Shown: piece after piece, positions 52,607-61,563 of the stretch
How the letters are laid out: each line of letters opens with the position of its first letter
How positions within the stretch are numbered: position 1 is the first letter of the stretch
NCBI RefSeq assembly: GCF_000023825.1
Contig: NC_013061.1
Location: forward strand, 2,170,001-2,234,000
DNA length: 64,000 nt
Direction: 5' to 3'
DNA from: Pedobacter heparinus DSM 2366
GTDB taxonomy: Bacteria > Bacteroidota > Bacteroidia > Sphingobacteriales > Sphingobacteriaceae
The notes under the pieces: model-generated
Seen by the model: only the letters and a program-made list of their open reading frames with translations
Told to the model about the DNA's origin: nothing
Database searches by the model: none
Position numbers and translations under genes: made by a program

Positions 52607-53733
52607 GAATGAAATTAATATATAAAACAAACATGATGAACAACTTTAACTTTAAAAAACAGGCGCTGGTTATACTATCGGCCTTCGTTTTGGTATTGGG
52701 CGCCTGTAAAAAGGATAAATTGCCGCCAATTGACCCTCAGCCAAGTGCTACAACCGGAGTGTATGTGTTGTGTGAAACCGGTTATGGAAAAATAGGAACA
52801 ATTACCTATTATGAAGTAAATACCGGCGCTGCTATACAGGATTACTATAAAAAACAGAATGGCATTGATCTGGGTGTGAACACAAGCGACCTGAAACAAT
52901 ACGGCAGTAAAATGTATGCCGTAGTTACCGGTACGGATAAAGCCAGTAAGGATTCATATATAGATGTAATGAGTATAGCGACAGGTAAGTCGTTAAAAAG
53001 AATTCCTTTTTCGGATGCGACTTCAGGCTTTTTACCACGTTATATTGCGTTTTACAAGAACAAAGCTTATGTATCTGGTTACGACGGTTATGTTACCAGG
53101 ATAGATACAGCGGGTTTAACTGTTGAATCGAGACTTCAGGTAGGCGGGGCGCTGGAGCAGCTGACAATTGTAAATGGTAAACTGTATGTTACAAACTCAG
53201 CCCATTTTATGTATGCAACCAGCAATAACTCATCAGTATCTGTTGTAGACCTGAATAACTTTAACAAGTTAAAAGACATTCCGGTAGGCTTTAATCCTAC
53301 TAAAATTTCTGCAACAGGTTCGGGTGAACTGTTTGTGGTTACAAGAGGTAATTATGGTAATATCTCACCATCATTAGATAAATTAAGTAGTGTTAGCGAT
53401 ACTAAAACAGGAACTGAAGCATTAGATGTTGAGTATTTGAATATAACAGGTAATAAAGGTTTTGTAATTGGTCCGTATGGTAATGAATTTCTAAAAAATA
53501 TAAATGTAAGTTCCGGCGTACTGGGTACTGATTTTGTAACAGATGCTACACCAGTTATTTTACCTTATGCTGTTACGGTAAACCCGTTAAGTAATGATAT
53601 ATTTGTATCTGATGCGAATGGTTATGCTTTAGTGGGTAAAACATTTTGCTTTGGTGCCGATGGTAAGAAGAAATTTGAATTTGCCACCGGGGGATCGCCA
53701 CAAAGTGCAGTATTTAAATACAGCTATAAATAA
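52603..53733 (+). CDS. Surface beta-propeller lipoprotein, BtuG-like (copy 2)
   Basis: 376 residues from ATG 52603 (ATGs at 52609, 52633 and 52636 are alternatives; all keep lipobox VLGAC). The propeller repeats (MYAVVTGTDKASKDSYIDVMSIATGKSLKRI, YIAFYKNKAYVSGYDGYVTRID, AVTVNPLSNDIFVSDANGYALVG) mirror copy 1 at 50480, with clear but limited similarity, so the duplication is old. Probably a second B12 or corrinoid capture protein, perhaps with a different ligand preference. The codon use has a higher AT share in its second half (53330-53600) than its neighbours. Confidence 0.82.
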   Translation: MRMKLIYKTNMMNNFNFKKQALVILSAFVLVLGACKKDKLPPIDPQPSATTGVYVLCETGYGKIGTITYYEVNTGAAIQDYYKKQNGIDLGVNTSDLKQYGSKMYAVVTGTDKASKDSYIDVMSIATGKSLKRIPFSDATSGFLPRYIAFYKNKAYVSGYDGYVTRIDTAGLTVESRLQVGGALEQLTIVNGKLYVTNSAHFMYATSNNSSVSVVDLNNFNKLKDIPVGFNPTKISATGSGELFVVTRGNYGNISPSLDKLSSVSDTKTGTEALDVEYLNITGNKGFVIGPYGNEFLKNINVSSGVLGTDFVTDATPVILPYAVTVNPLSNDIFVSDANGYALVGKTFCFGADGKKKFEFATGGSPQSAVFKYSYK

Positions 53734-53754
53734 TTTTAAGGAAAGGCCCTTGCT

Positions 53755-54852
53755 ATGAAAACTAAACTTTATTTGCTTTTGATCTTGCTGGGTGTTGCGG
53801 TGTGGACTGCCTGTACCAAGGATGAAGAAACGGAGCAGATCCCTGTGGTTAAAATGAATATCGAAAATAGTCCTATTAACGGTAAAGTGAATGAGACGAT
53901 CTCGTTTTCGGCGTTTAATGTAAACAATAAGGTGTATGCACAGGAGTGGAAACTTGAAGGAGAAGTTAAAAGCAATACCGCTGATTACGATTTTACGCCT
54001 GCAGCTGCCGGAATTTACAATATAGAATATACGGCCACCAATAGTGCCGGTATTTTTAGCTATAAATATGTGATCAATGTGGGGGTGCCTACTGTGCCAT
54101 CAGGCCCTGGCAGCAACAGTTACGTAACCAAAGTGTTTGAGTTTTTACCCGGACCAGGACAATACACCAATAAAACTCTTGGCAGCATGGAAGGTGCTAA
54201 AAGTTTGGAAGGCCAGGAAGGTGCCGTTTCTTTGGGTGCATGGGGTGGCTTTATTGTTTTGGGTTTTGACCATACGGTAATTAACGAAAACGACAAAAAT
54301 GACCTTGTTATTTATGGCAATGCGCAGTTTAATTGGGCCGAGCCGGGTGTGGTATGGGTGATGCAAGATGCGAACGGCAATGGTAAGCCCGATGATACCT
54401 GGTATGAGTTAAAAGGCAGTGAATTTGGCAAAGAAGGCTATATCCGTAATTATGAAGTGACCTATACCAAACCTGCAAAGGGGGGTAATGTATCCTGGAG
54501 GGACAATAAAGGGAATACCGGTGTAGTCGAAATCAGTGGTACAAATGTTCAGGCTTTCCCTGCCTGGATTACGGGCAATGAATATACTTTAAAGGGCTCT
54601 TTGCTGCCTTTGACAGGGATTAAGCCAGGTACTTTGATTACCAGTTTTCCTTTTGCCTGGGGTTATGCCGACAATGCGGTGGGTGGAGACCAGCTTGATA
54701 TTGCGAATGCAGTTGATGCCGGGGGAAAGCCGGTTTCACTGTCGGGCATAGATTTTATTAAAATACAAACAGGCATTCAGGCCAATTTAGGCATCTTGGG
54801 AGAGTTGTCTACCGAGATTATGGGGGTGGCTGACCTTAGTCTGGTTAAATAA
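53755..54852 (+). CDS. Surface lipoprotein with Ig/PKD-like and calcium-loop domains (copy 2 of pair)
   Basis: 365 residues, lipobox WTAC (Cys about 20). Residues about 33-110 form a PKD/Ig-like domain (VNETISFSAFNVNNKVYAQEWKLEG ... YNIEYTATNSAG) that the copy at 51623 lacks. The C-terminal part repeats the copy-1 blocks EFLPGPGQYTNKTLG, SLGAWGGFIVLGFDHTV and QDANGNGKPDDTWYEL. The Ig-like insert would extend it from the outer membrane. Role in corrinoid uptake is inferred from context only. Confidence 0.8.
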   Translation: MKTKLYLLLILLGVAVWTACTKDEETEQIPVVKMNIENSPINGKVNETISFSAFNVNNKVYAQEWKLEGEVKSNTADYDFTPAAAGIYNIEYTATNSAGIFSYKYVINVGVPTVPSGPGSNSYVTKVFEFLPGPGQYTNKTLGSMEGAKSLEGQEGAVSLGAWGGFIVLGFDHTVINENDKNDLVIYGNAQFNWAEPGVVWVMQDANGNGKPDDTWYELKGSEFGKEGYIRNYEVTYTKPAKGGNVSWRDNKGNTGVVEISGTNVQAFPAWITGNEYTLKGSLLPLTGIKPGTLITSFPFAWGYADNAVGGDQLDIANAVDAGGKPVSLSGIDFIKIQTGIQANLGILGELSTEIMGVADLSLVK

Positions 54853-54875
54853 AATTAAAGTTAAACGATGCCTGT

Positions 54876-54905
54876 TTTGTTATCCATAGAAATAATATAA
54901 CTTTG
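54876..54905 (+). promoter_or_regulatory. Internal promoter ahead of the DUF6580-like gene
   Basis: TTTG (54876-54879) and TAACTTTG (54898-54905) separated by 18 bp, good Bacteroidota promoter boxes, 12 nt before the ATG at 54918. The gene may thus also be expressed without the riboswitch. Confidence 0.5.
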
Positions 54906-54917
54906 TTTTATAATTAA

Positions 54918-55493
54918 ATGAACATGTCTGAATCTAAATTTAATCCCAGTACTGTAATTCTGATATTGGTTGTAGTACTTGTCAGCATTATCCGCGTGGC
55001 GGCACCCCATTCTGATAATTTTAAGGATATTGCAAATTTTTCGGCGGTAGGGGCCATTGCCATGTTTGGTGCAGCTTATTTCAACAATCCGCTTAAAGCC
55101 TTTGGTTTTCCGTTAACCGTGCTGTTACTGAGTGATATTTTTATTGCCAGAACCTCTGGTTATGGTTTCTTTTATGATGGCTGGTACTGGACTTATATAG
55201 CCTTTATCCTTATGGTGGCTGTAAGTAGGGTATTGTTGAAAAAAGTTAATGTTCAAAACCTGGTTACGGCAGCCATTTCAGTTATTCTGATCCACTGGGT
55301 AGTGGCTGATATCAGTGCGATGTACATTCCCGGATTGTATCCACCTACGCTGGCTGGCTTCTGGGCCTGTCTGGTAGCTGCTGTTCCTTTCGAATTGAAG
55401 TTCTTATATGGAACTGTAATTTATGGTGCAGTGATGTTTGGCTTAAAGGCATGGTATCCGTCGTTGAGTTTTAAAAAAGGCCTGAGCGCTTAA
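54918..55493 (+). CDS. Multi-span membrane protein, DUF6580-like; possible ECF-type substrate component
   Basis: 191 residues with about five or six hydrophobic helices (about 10-28, 40-60, 62-78, 88-107, 115-140, 155-178) and very few charges. NFSAVGAIAMFGAAYF and GFPLTVLLLSD look like the small integral proteins annotated DUF6580, sized like ECF-transporter S components. It lies 65 bp after the B12 lipoprotein cluster and before a terminator. A role as the inner-membrane corrinoid-binding component is a hypothesis: no EcfT or EcfA gene is present and the window has no BtuC, D or F either. Confidence 0.7.
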   Translation: MNMSESKFNPSTVILILVVVLVSIIRVAAPHSDNFKDIANFSAVGAIAMFGAAYFNNPLKAFGFPLTVLLLSDIFIARTSGYGFFYDGWYWTYIAFILMVAVSRVLLKKVNVQNLVTAAISVILIHWVVADISAMYIPGLYPPTLAGFWACLVAAVPFELKFLYGTVIYGAVMFGLKAWYPSLSFKKGLSA

Positions 55494-55514
55494 TATTTTA
55501 ATAGATAATTTAGG

Positions 55515-55540
55515 AAAGGCTGCCAAAGGCAGCCTTTTTT
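55515..55540 (+). terminator. Intrinsic terminator of the B12 operon
   Basis: AAAGGCTGCC and GGCAGCCTTT form a 10-bp stem with loop AAA, followed by TTT. It lies 22 bp after the DUF6580-like stop and closes the region before the efflux operon. Confidence 0.9.
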
Positions 55541-55616
55541 GTTTTAGCCAAACTTTTTGCGTCTTATATTGTTACCTAAATATTAACGCTGCTTTGGCAT
55601 CTTTTTATAATGCTGT

Positions 55617-57101
55617 ATGATTAAATATCTACCTGCTCATCTGCTCAAAAAGGAACGGTATAAGTTATTTGTATACCTGTTGGCTTACTTTTTTATGGTT
55701 TTTGAGGTGGAGGCTTATGGCCAGACTACAAGCCTGAATGCCTGTTTTGATTTAGCCAGAAAAAATAACCTTAGTGTAAAGCAGGCCAGGTCTGCCTTAT
55801 TATCCGGCCAGTACAACCTGCAGGCCGAAAAAAAGAGTTATTTACCTAAGGTAGATTTATTGTCAAGCTATACTTATCTGAGCAGCCCTCTGACCATAAA
55901 CCTGCAAACCGCTAAGGATGGAATTGTAAATGGCTCATCCCAGCAAAGTGTGAATGCTGCAAATGAGGTGTTTAAAGAAATTACCGGTAATAATCTATCG
56001 CAGGCCGTACAGGACAGGATTTACAATACTTCGAAAAATATCATTGGTAGCATTTACCCTGATTATAATCCGGAACTTAGTAAACAGTCGTATTTTGTTG
56101 CTGGTCTTGGATTAAGGCAACCCATATTTCTGGGAAATAAGCTGGATGCCGCGCAAAATCTGGCACAATCGCTGGTCAACACAGCGAGTATCAATGTGAA
56201 TGTGGTGAATAAGGAGGTTGATTTTCTCATTGCCCTGCAATACCTGCGGATTTTGTACCTAAACACCATTTTAAATAAGCAGGAGTTTATTGTGATAGCA
56301 TTAAGCAAAAATAAGAACTATGCAGACGAGCTGGTAAAGAACCAAATTCTGGCCCCTTATCAAAAAAGCTGGACCAATGTAGTATTGATGCAGGCCCGAA
56401 GCCAGCTTACGAGTCTTAAGCTGGATAAGCAGAATGCCCATCTGGAACTGAATAAACTTATGGGCCTGCCACTGGATACCAATGTGGTTATTTCGGATAC
56501 CTTAACATACACGGGGATTGCAGCAGTGCCGGCCCAGAGTGATTACTGGACAGAAAATCCTGTATATCAATTGGCGGCCAGTAAAATTGCTTATGCCAAA
56601 ACTTCTGAAAAGATCAGCAAATCATTTGCCCTGCCCAATATTTTTGCGATAGGCAATTACAATTTGTACCAGCGCGACCTACCTGTAACTATACCCGACT
56701 GGTTTGTTGGGGTTGAACTGCAATGGTCGTTGTTTAACGGGCAAACCCGGAAGCGTACCCTTGCTGCCAGGCAACTGGTTGAGGAGGCTAAGCTTGCCGA
56801 AGAAAATGCAGGGCTGCTGCTGCAGGTGCAATCAAAAATTGCAAAAAATCAAATGACCTCGCTGGAAAATGAAGTTGGGGTACTCGACAATGCCCGGAAA
56901 GAGGCGCAGACCACATCCCGGTTAATTACCAAACGTATGGAAAACCAGCTTTCTTCGCCCAAAGATGTAAATGATGCGGTGCTGATAGAAGCAGAAATGG
57001 AAAAAGCATATTATACGGCTGTGCTGGGTTATTACCTGGCGCTTGCCGGCTATTTTAACAGTTTAGGGAACCCCCAGCAAATCAGTCAGTTTATCAGGTA
57101 A
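55617..57101 (+). CDS. TolC-family outer-membrane efflux protein
   Basis: 494 residues. A signal region (about 18-36, ending VEAYGQ) is followed by the TolC pattern of long amphipathic helices: LNACFDLARKNNLSVKQARSALLSGQYNLQAEKKSYLPKVDL and, in the second half, VGVELQWSLFNGQTRKRTLAARQLVEEAKL. It forms the trimeric outer-membrane channel for the export system encoded downstream. First gene of a four-gene unit with short gaps (35 bp to the next). Confidence 0.92.
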   Translation: MIKYLPAHLLKKERYKLFVYLLAYFFMVFEVEAYGQTTSLNACFDLARKNNLSVKQARSALLSGQYNLQAEKKSYLPKVDLLSSYTYLSSPLTINLQTAKDGIVNGSSQQSVNAANEVFKEITGNNLSQAVQDRIYNTSKNIIGSIYPDYNPELSKQSYFVAGLGLRQPIFLGNKLDAAQNLAQSLVNTASINVNVVNKEVDFLIALQYLRILYLNTILNKQEFIVIALSKNKNYADELVKNQILAPYQKSWTNVVLMQARSQLTSLKLDKQNAHLELNKLMGLPLDTNVVISDTLTYTGIAAVPAQSDYWTENPVYQLAASKIAYAKTSEKISKSFALPNIFAIGNYNLYQRDLPVTIPDWFVGVELQWSLFNGQTRKRTLAARQLVEEAKLAEENAGLLLQVQSKIAKNQMTSLENEVGVLDNARKEAQTTSRLITKRMENQLSSPKDVNDAVLIEAEMEKAYYTAVLGYYLALAGYFNSLGNPQQISQFIR

Positions 57102-57136
57102 TTTTATCAGTAGGATTAACAGGAAAAGATACAGCT

Positions 57137-58123
57137 ATGAAGAAATTTATAAAAAACTATTGGGCACTGCTTATCCCCATACTTGTTGTTATAGTGGCCT
57201 TGTTTTTCTTTCTTGCCGGAAATAAAGATGAAACGCACCTGATCGGCATGGTGGATGCTTCCAGTGTAGATGTGGCTGCGGAGTTTCCAGGGAGACTGGA
57301 CTCCCTGCTGGTAGAACAGGGAGATACAGTTAAGGCTGGACAGCTGCTGGCTATTTTGCGTTCCAATGAAATTGATGCCATTAAGTCGCAGGCCTTATCG
57401 GCTATAGATGCTGCCAAAGGACAACAGGAACTATTGGTGCAGGGCGCCAGGCCTGAGCTGATTGAGGCTACATCAAAACTTTATCAGATTAGTGAGGAGC
57501 AGTATAAGCTGTTCAATACCACCTACCAGCGCATGGAACGCTTGTATAATGCAGACGTGATTTCCGGGCAGGAAAAAGATGTTTTTTACTTCCGGTATCA
57601 GGCTGCAAAAAAAGAAATGGAAACAGCACAGCTCAATTTGCAGATGCTGAAAAATGGTACACGCCCCGAAATCATCAAAACGGCCAATGCCATCGTAAAA
57701 CAGGCAGAGCAGGCTTATGAGCTGACCAAAGCGCTTGGCGACAATACCAAAGTTTATGCCCCGGCAGCTGGGGTGATCTCGAGCCTGGTTACCCATCAGG
57801 GGGAAATTGTTTCTATAGGCTATCCGATGATGACCATTGAAAAGAAAAATTCATCACTTATAAGGTTCAATATCCGGCAGGACAGGGCGAAAGACCTAAA
57901 AGTAGGTGCTATGGCAAAAGTGACCATTCCTGGTTGTGAGCCTGAAACTTTTGAAGTAAAAGTATCTGCCATTTCGCCTACGCTCGAATTTGCCAACTGG
58001 GTGCCTTCAAAAGATAAAGGGCAATTTGAGCTGCGTACGTTTACTGTAGAGTTTAAGCCTGAGAACCTGGCCGCAGTTAAAGGTTTACGTTCGGGGATGA
58101 CGGCTTCATTAATCCTGCCCTGA
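57137..58123 (+). CDS. HlyD-family membrane fusion protein
   Basis: 328 residues. One N-terminal anchor (about 8-27), then a biotinyl-lipoyl hairpin (VDVAAEFPGRLDSLLVEQGDTVKAGQLLAIL), a helical hairpin (about 90-200) and the second lipoyl half (TKVYAPAAGVISSLVTHQGEIV), ending in a beta-barrel region. It bridges inner-membrane permeases and TolC. Its stop overlaps the next start by one base (TGATG), so the permease is translationally coupled. Confidence 0.93.
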   Translation: MKKFIKNYWALLIPILVVIVALFFFLAGNKDETHLIGMVDASSVDVAAEFPGRLDSLLVEQGDTVKAGQLLAILRSNEIDAIKSQALSAIDAAKGQQELLVQGARPELIEATSKLYQISEEQYKLFNTTYQRMERLYNADVISGQEKDVFYFRYQAAKKEMETAQLNLQMLKNGTRPEIIKTANAIVKQAEQAYELTKALGDNTKVYAPAAGVISSLVTHQGEIVSIGYPMMTIEKKNSSLIRFNIRQDRAKDLKVGAMAKVTIPGCEPETFEVKVSAISPTLEFANWVPSKDKGQFELRTFTVEFKPENLAAVKGLRSGMTASLILP

Positions 58124-59292
58124 TGCAAGCAATGGGGCATATTATTTTACGGGAATGGAAACGGATACTTCGTTTGCCGGTATTTTACATAGTAATGCTG
58201 GTGATACCCGGATTGCTGTTCTCATTTTATGCCCTGATCTACCAACAACGGGATGCCAGAAACCTGGCTTTCGCCATCTGGGATGAAGACCAGTCGCCCC
58301 TAAGCCGACAGCTTATTTTCCTGCTGCAACAGCGGGAAACCTTACAGATTACCCGCCGAGTAGGTACTGAAGCAGAAGTTAAGCAGCTGATCCAAAATGG
58401 AGTAATACTGGGGGCTGTTCATTTTCCGGCCAACATGCAGAAAGACATTTACAGCAGGCATCAGGCCCATGTAACCCTTTATACCAATGCAGCATCACTG
58501 GTGCCTGCCAAACTGATCTATAAAGCCGTAGCTGAAGTGGTTATTATGGGCAGTTCGGGTGTGGTATTGCAAAAACTGGTAAAGACCGGTATGAAAGCAG
58601 ACCGGGCTATGGCATTGGCCAATCCGGTTAAACTGAATAGTTATCAATTGTATAATGCGAGTTACAATTACCAGGAATACCTGGTTCCGGGGCTGATTAC
58701 AGTAGGCATCCAGATGATCCTTATCATCAGCAGTATGCTGGCATTGAATTACGAATGGAAAACGAATACCATGCAGGAGCTTTATGGTTTGGCCAAGGGT
58801 TCTGCTTTACTGGTTATTACCGCTAAAACCATTGCACACCTGGTTTTTAGCTGGGTTAATTTTATACTGATTGCCTTTGTCCTGTTTCCCTGGTTTGGTA
58901 TTGGTGTGCCGGTTGCGACAGGCAAATTCTTTTTAATGTACACCTTGTTGTCGGTTGCCTGTATAGGTATCGGTATGTTCATTTCGGCTTTATTTAAGGA
59001 TGTGATGTTATCGGGTGATGTGGCCTTGTTTTACACTTCACCAGCCTTTGTTTTTAGTGGTTTTACTTTTCCAAGATGGGCAATGCCATGGTACGATCAA
59101 TATTATGCGACCATTATGCCTTATACGCCGTTTCTGGACGCCTTTTTTAAAGTATATTACATGAACCTGCCCATGCATTATGCGCAGGCTGACATCAATA
59201 AGCTTGTTTTGTTTTGTGCGGTAATGTTTCCGACCGCAATTTTATTATTTCAGCACCAATTTAACAGCAGCGTAAATGAGCAGGCCGCATAA
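58123..59292 (+). CDS. ABC-2 type transporter permease (first)
   Basis: 389 residues. One N-terminal helix (about 17-38), a periplasmic domain to about 175, then five to six helices in the C-terminal half (IQMILIISSMLALNYEWKT onward), the topology of ABC-2 permeases such as YhhJ and DrrB. No nucleotide-binding domain is fused and none lies next to it. Overlaps the following permease by 17 bp. Confidence 0.9.
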   Translation: MQAMGHIILREWKRILRLPVFYIVMLVIPGLLFSFYALIYQQRDARNLAFAIWDEDQSPLSRQLIFLLQQRETLQITRRVGTEAEVKQLIQNGVILGAVHFPANMQKDIYSRHQAHVTLYTNAASLVPAKLIYKAVAEVVIMGSSGVVLQKLVKTGMKADRAMALANPVKLNSYQLYNASYNYQEYLVPGLITVGIQMILIISSMLALNYEWKTNTMQELYGLAKGSALLVITAKTIAHLVFSWVNFILIAFVLFPWFGIGVPVATGKFFLMYTLLSVACIGIGMFISALFKDVMLSGDVALFYTSPAFVFSGFTFPRWAMPWYDQYYATIMPYTPFLDAFFKVYYMNLPMHYAQADINKLVLFCAVMFPTAILLFQHQFNSSVNEQAA

Positions 59293-60448
59293 ACCATCTT
59301 TAATCCAGCTCTTTTTAAGAGAGGTTACCTTGGTGGCAAAGGACCATAGTTTATTGCTTACACTATTGATTGCACCTTTGCTGTACGCTTTTTTTTATGG
59401 CAGTATTTATATCAATAAAGAAGAAGAGCAGGTAAAACTGGCTGTGGTAGACGACGACCAGTCGAGATTGTCCCGCCTGCTGCAACAGCAGATAAACAAT
59501 TCGCAGCTGGTGGAACTGATCCATTTTTCTGACCTGGAAACTGCAAAAGAACAGATGTACAGCGGTAACTGTCAGGGTTATTTTTATATTCCCAGGGGTA
59601 CACAAAGTAATTTGCTGACACTTAAACAAAGTAATGTAGTACTTGCGGTAAATGCGGCAAGATTTCTGCCTTCCAGTGATTTATTAATGAGTGTGCAGCA
59701 GATTTGCCTTACTGTAGGAGCGGGGATAAGGCTGCAGTATTTTGAAAAGAGTGAAGGCTTAAGCAGGACTATGGCCATGCAAAATGTAATGCCCATTACC
59801 CTGGATTACCGCCCGATGTTTAATGAAAGGTCCAGTTATGGAGCTTTTCTGTTGCCTGCATTGCTGGCCCTGATCTTGCAGCAGACACTACTGATCGGCC
59901 TATCGGAAAGCGTTGCCGGAGAAAGGCAGCAGGGCAGTATAAAAGAATGGTTTAAGGCTGGCATTTCAACCGCAATCTGGGGCAAAGGATTATTTTATCT
60001 TGTTGTTTTTGGCGCTTATGGCTTCTTTTTCCTGAATGTAAACTTTAGGTTACTCAATTTGCCCATGCGGGGCAGTGGTTTTCAACTGGGCGTGTTGCTG
60101 CTCTTTTTGTTGTTTACGTTGATACCCATGGCCCAATTTATAGGTTCTTTGTTCAGATCGCAATTGCTTTGCCTCCAGGTGATGGCCTTTTCAACCTATC
60201 CCATTTTCCTGATTACCGGATATACCTGGCCTTTTGAATCACTGCCAGTGCCGATACAGTGGGTATCCATGCTGCTGCCCACTACGCCATTTATTAAAAT
60301 ATACACGGCCATAGTTCAATCTGGTGCCGACTTGCTGGCCTATGCCGCTGCTTTGCTGCACCTGTTATTGCTTTGGTTGTTGTACAGCACTGCCTGTTAC
60401 ATAAGGTTTAGAAAGCTGGCCCGGCAAAGCAAAGTTCATTTGGACTGA
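59276..60448 (+). CDS. ABC-2 type transporter permease (second)
   Basis: 390 residues, same topology as the preceding permease (N-terminal helix at about 25-43, large periplasmic domain, C-terminal helices from about 190), with NEYEWKT-like GERQQGSIKEWF before the second helix set. The two are diverged paralogues and would form a heterodimeric channel. Its start lies 17 bp inside the previous gene. An ATPase to energise them must come from elsewhere or be absent. Confidence 0.9.
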   Translation: MSRPHKPSLIQLFLREVTLVAKDHSLLLTLLIAPLLYAFFYGSIYINKEEEQVKLAVVDDDQSRLSRLLQQQINNSQLVELIHFSDLETAKEQMYSGNCQGYFYIPRGTQSNLLTLKQSNVVLAVNAARFLPSSDLLMSVQQICLTVGAGIRLQYFEKSEGLSRTMAMQNVMPITLDYRPMFNERSSYGAFLLPALLALILQQTLLIGLSESVAGERQQGSIKEWFKAGISTAIWGKGLFYLVVFGAYGFFFLNVNFRLLNLPMRGSGFQLGVLLLFLLFTLIPMAQFIGSLFRSQLLCLQVMAFSTYPIFLITGYTWPFESLPVPIQWVSMLLPTTPFIKIYTAIVQSGADLLAYAAALLHLLLLWLLYSTACYIRFRKLARQSKVHLD

Positions 60449-60551
60449 GGCTTAAAAGCAGCAGCTGAGACAAATAATTTGATGTTTTGGAACACCGGGG
60501 TTCAAACAATTCATATTGTAGACTGGTTATAATAGAAATTAAGCTGATCAT

Positions 60552-61322
60552 ATGGAATATGTTAAAGGTACATATTATTCTGGTACCAGTGGTTTGTTAT
60601 TGCCCGTACCCAACAAAGAATTTTATCCGGAAGAATTTAAGGCCGGGAGCAGATTGGGTTATTATGCTTCCCTTTTTAACAGTATAGAGATCAATAGCAC
60701 GTTTTATAAAATGCCCATGGCTTCGACTGTTGCCAGATGGGCGGCAGATACGCCAGCAGACTTTAAGTTTACCTTTAAATTGTGGCAGGAAATTACACAT
60801 AAGAGGAACCTTGATTTTGAACCTGAGGCAGTTGCAGAATTTATGAATCGGATTGCCAGTGCGGGCAGTAAAAAAGGTTGTTTGCTGGTACAGTTCCCCG
60901 CCAGCATTAAGCCTGTACATATCCGGGAGTTAACTGAACTTTTGAACTGCATACGCAAGGCAGATCCTGATCTGTTGTGGCACATAGCTGTTGAATTCAG
61001 GCACCAAAGCTGGTATCGGCAGGATACCTATGACTTGCTGGAGGAATTCAGTATGGCCCCCGTTCTTCATGATAAACTTAGCGAAGGGGGACAGTTACTC
61101 AACAATTCGCTTGATTTTGTATATCTGCGTTTTCATGGGCCTGAGGGAGATTATAAGGGAAGTTATCCGGATGATTTTTTATATGAATATGCGACTTATA
61201 TCAGGGACTGGCTGGTGGAAGGAAAAGAGGTTTATAGCTATTTTAACAATACGATGGGCAATGCGATCGGAAATATGGAATTGTTAAGGAAGTATGTGCA
61301 CAATAATGCAGATAATTTATGA
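60552..61322 (+). CDS. DUF72 family protein
   Basis: 256 residues. The family signature is visible in YYSGTSGLLLPVPNKEFYPEEFK at the start, FNSIEINSTFYKMP (about 43-56), then KFTFKLWQEITHKRNL and VEFRHQSWYRQDTYDLLEE; the end has FYNYFNNTMGNAI-like YSYFNNTMGNAIGN. DUF72 proteins (YecE family) have a TIM-barrel-like fold and unknown function. Single gene. Confidence 0.9.
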   Translation: MEYVKGTYYSGTSGLLLPVPNKEFYPEEFKAGSRLGYYASLFNSIEINSTFYKMPMASTVARWAADTPADFKFTFKLWQEITHKRNLDFEPEAVAEFMNRIASAGSKKGCLLVQFPASIKPVHIRELTELLNCIRKADPDLLWHIAVEFRHQSWYRQDTYDLLEEFSMAPVLHDKLSEGGQLLNNSLDFVYLRFHGPEGDYKGSYPDDFLYEYATYIRDWLVEGKEVYSYFNNTMGNAIGNMELLRKYVHNNADNL

Positions 61323-61374
61323 CAAACCTTTTTGCATAAATCTTGTTTTATGTTTAAACTATAATTTTTTTAAC

Positions 61375-61530
61375 ATGAAGAGCAAGGTCAGGGAGTATAA
61401 GCCAATTAAAAATGTAAGCACAAGTAAGTATGGGAACCGGGATTATTATTTTCATGCAGATGAGGATTTTAGGGAAGACCGGGATTGGGGGAAGACAAAA
61501 ACGACAACCGTCAAAGCATTGACAAAGTAA
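61375..61530 (+). CDS. Small charged protein, 51 residues, unknown
   Basis: ATG at 61375, 52 bp after the DUF72 stop. The product is hydrophilic with mixed charges (RDYYFHADEDFREDRDWGKTK) and no membrane segment. I know no family. An in-frame upstream ATG at 61294 would overlap the DUF72 gene and add a hydrophobic stretch without support, so I take 61375. Convergent with the STN gene. Confidence 0.55.
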   Translation: MKSKVREYKPIKNVSTSKYGNRDYYFHADEDFREDRDWGKTKTTTVKALTK

Positions 61531-61563
61531 ACAGATCCATACTGAGATTTTGGTTTGTTGTAC

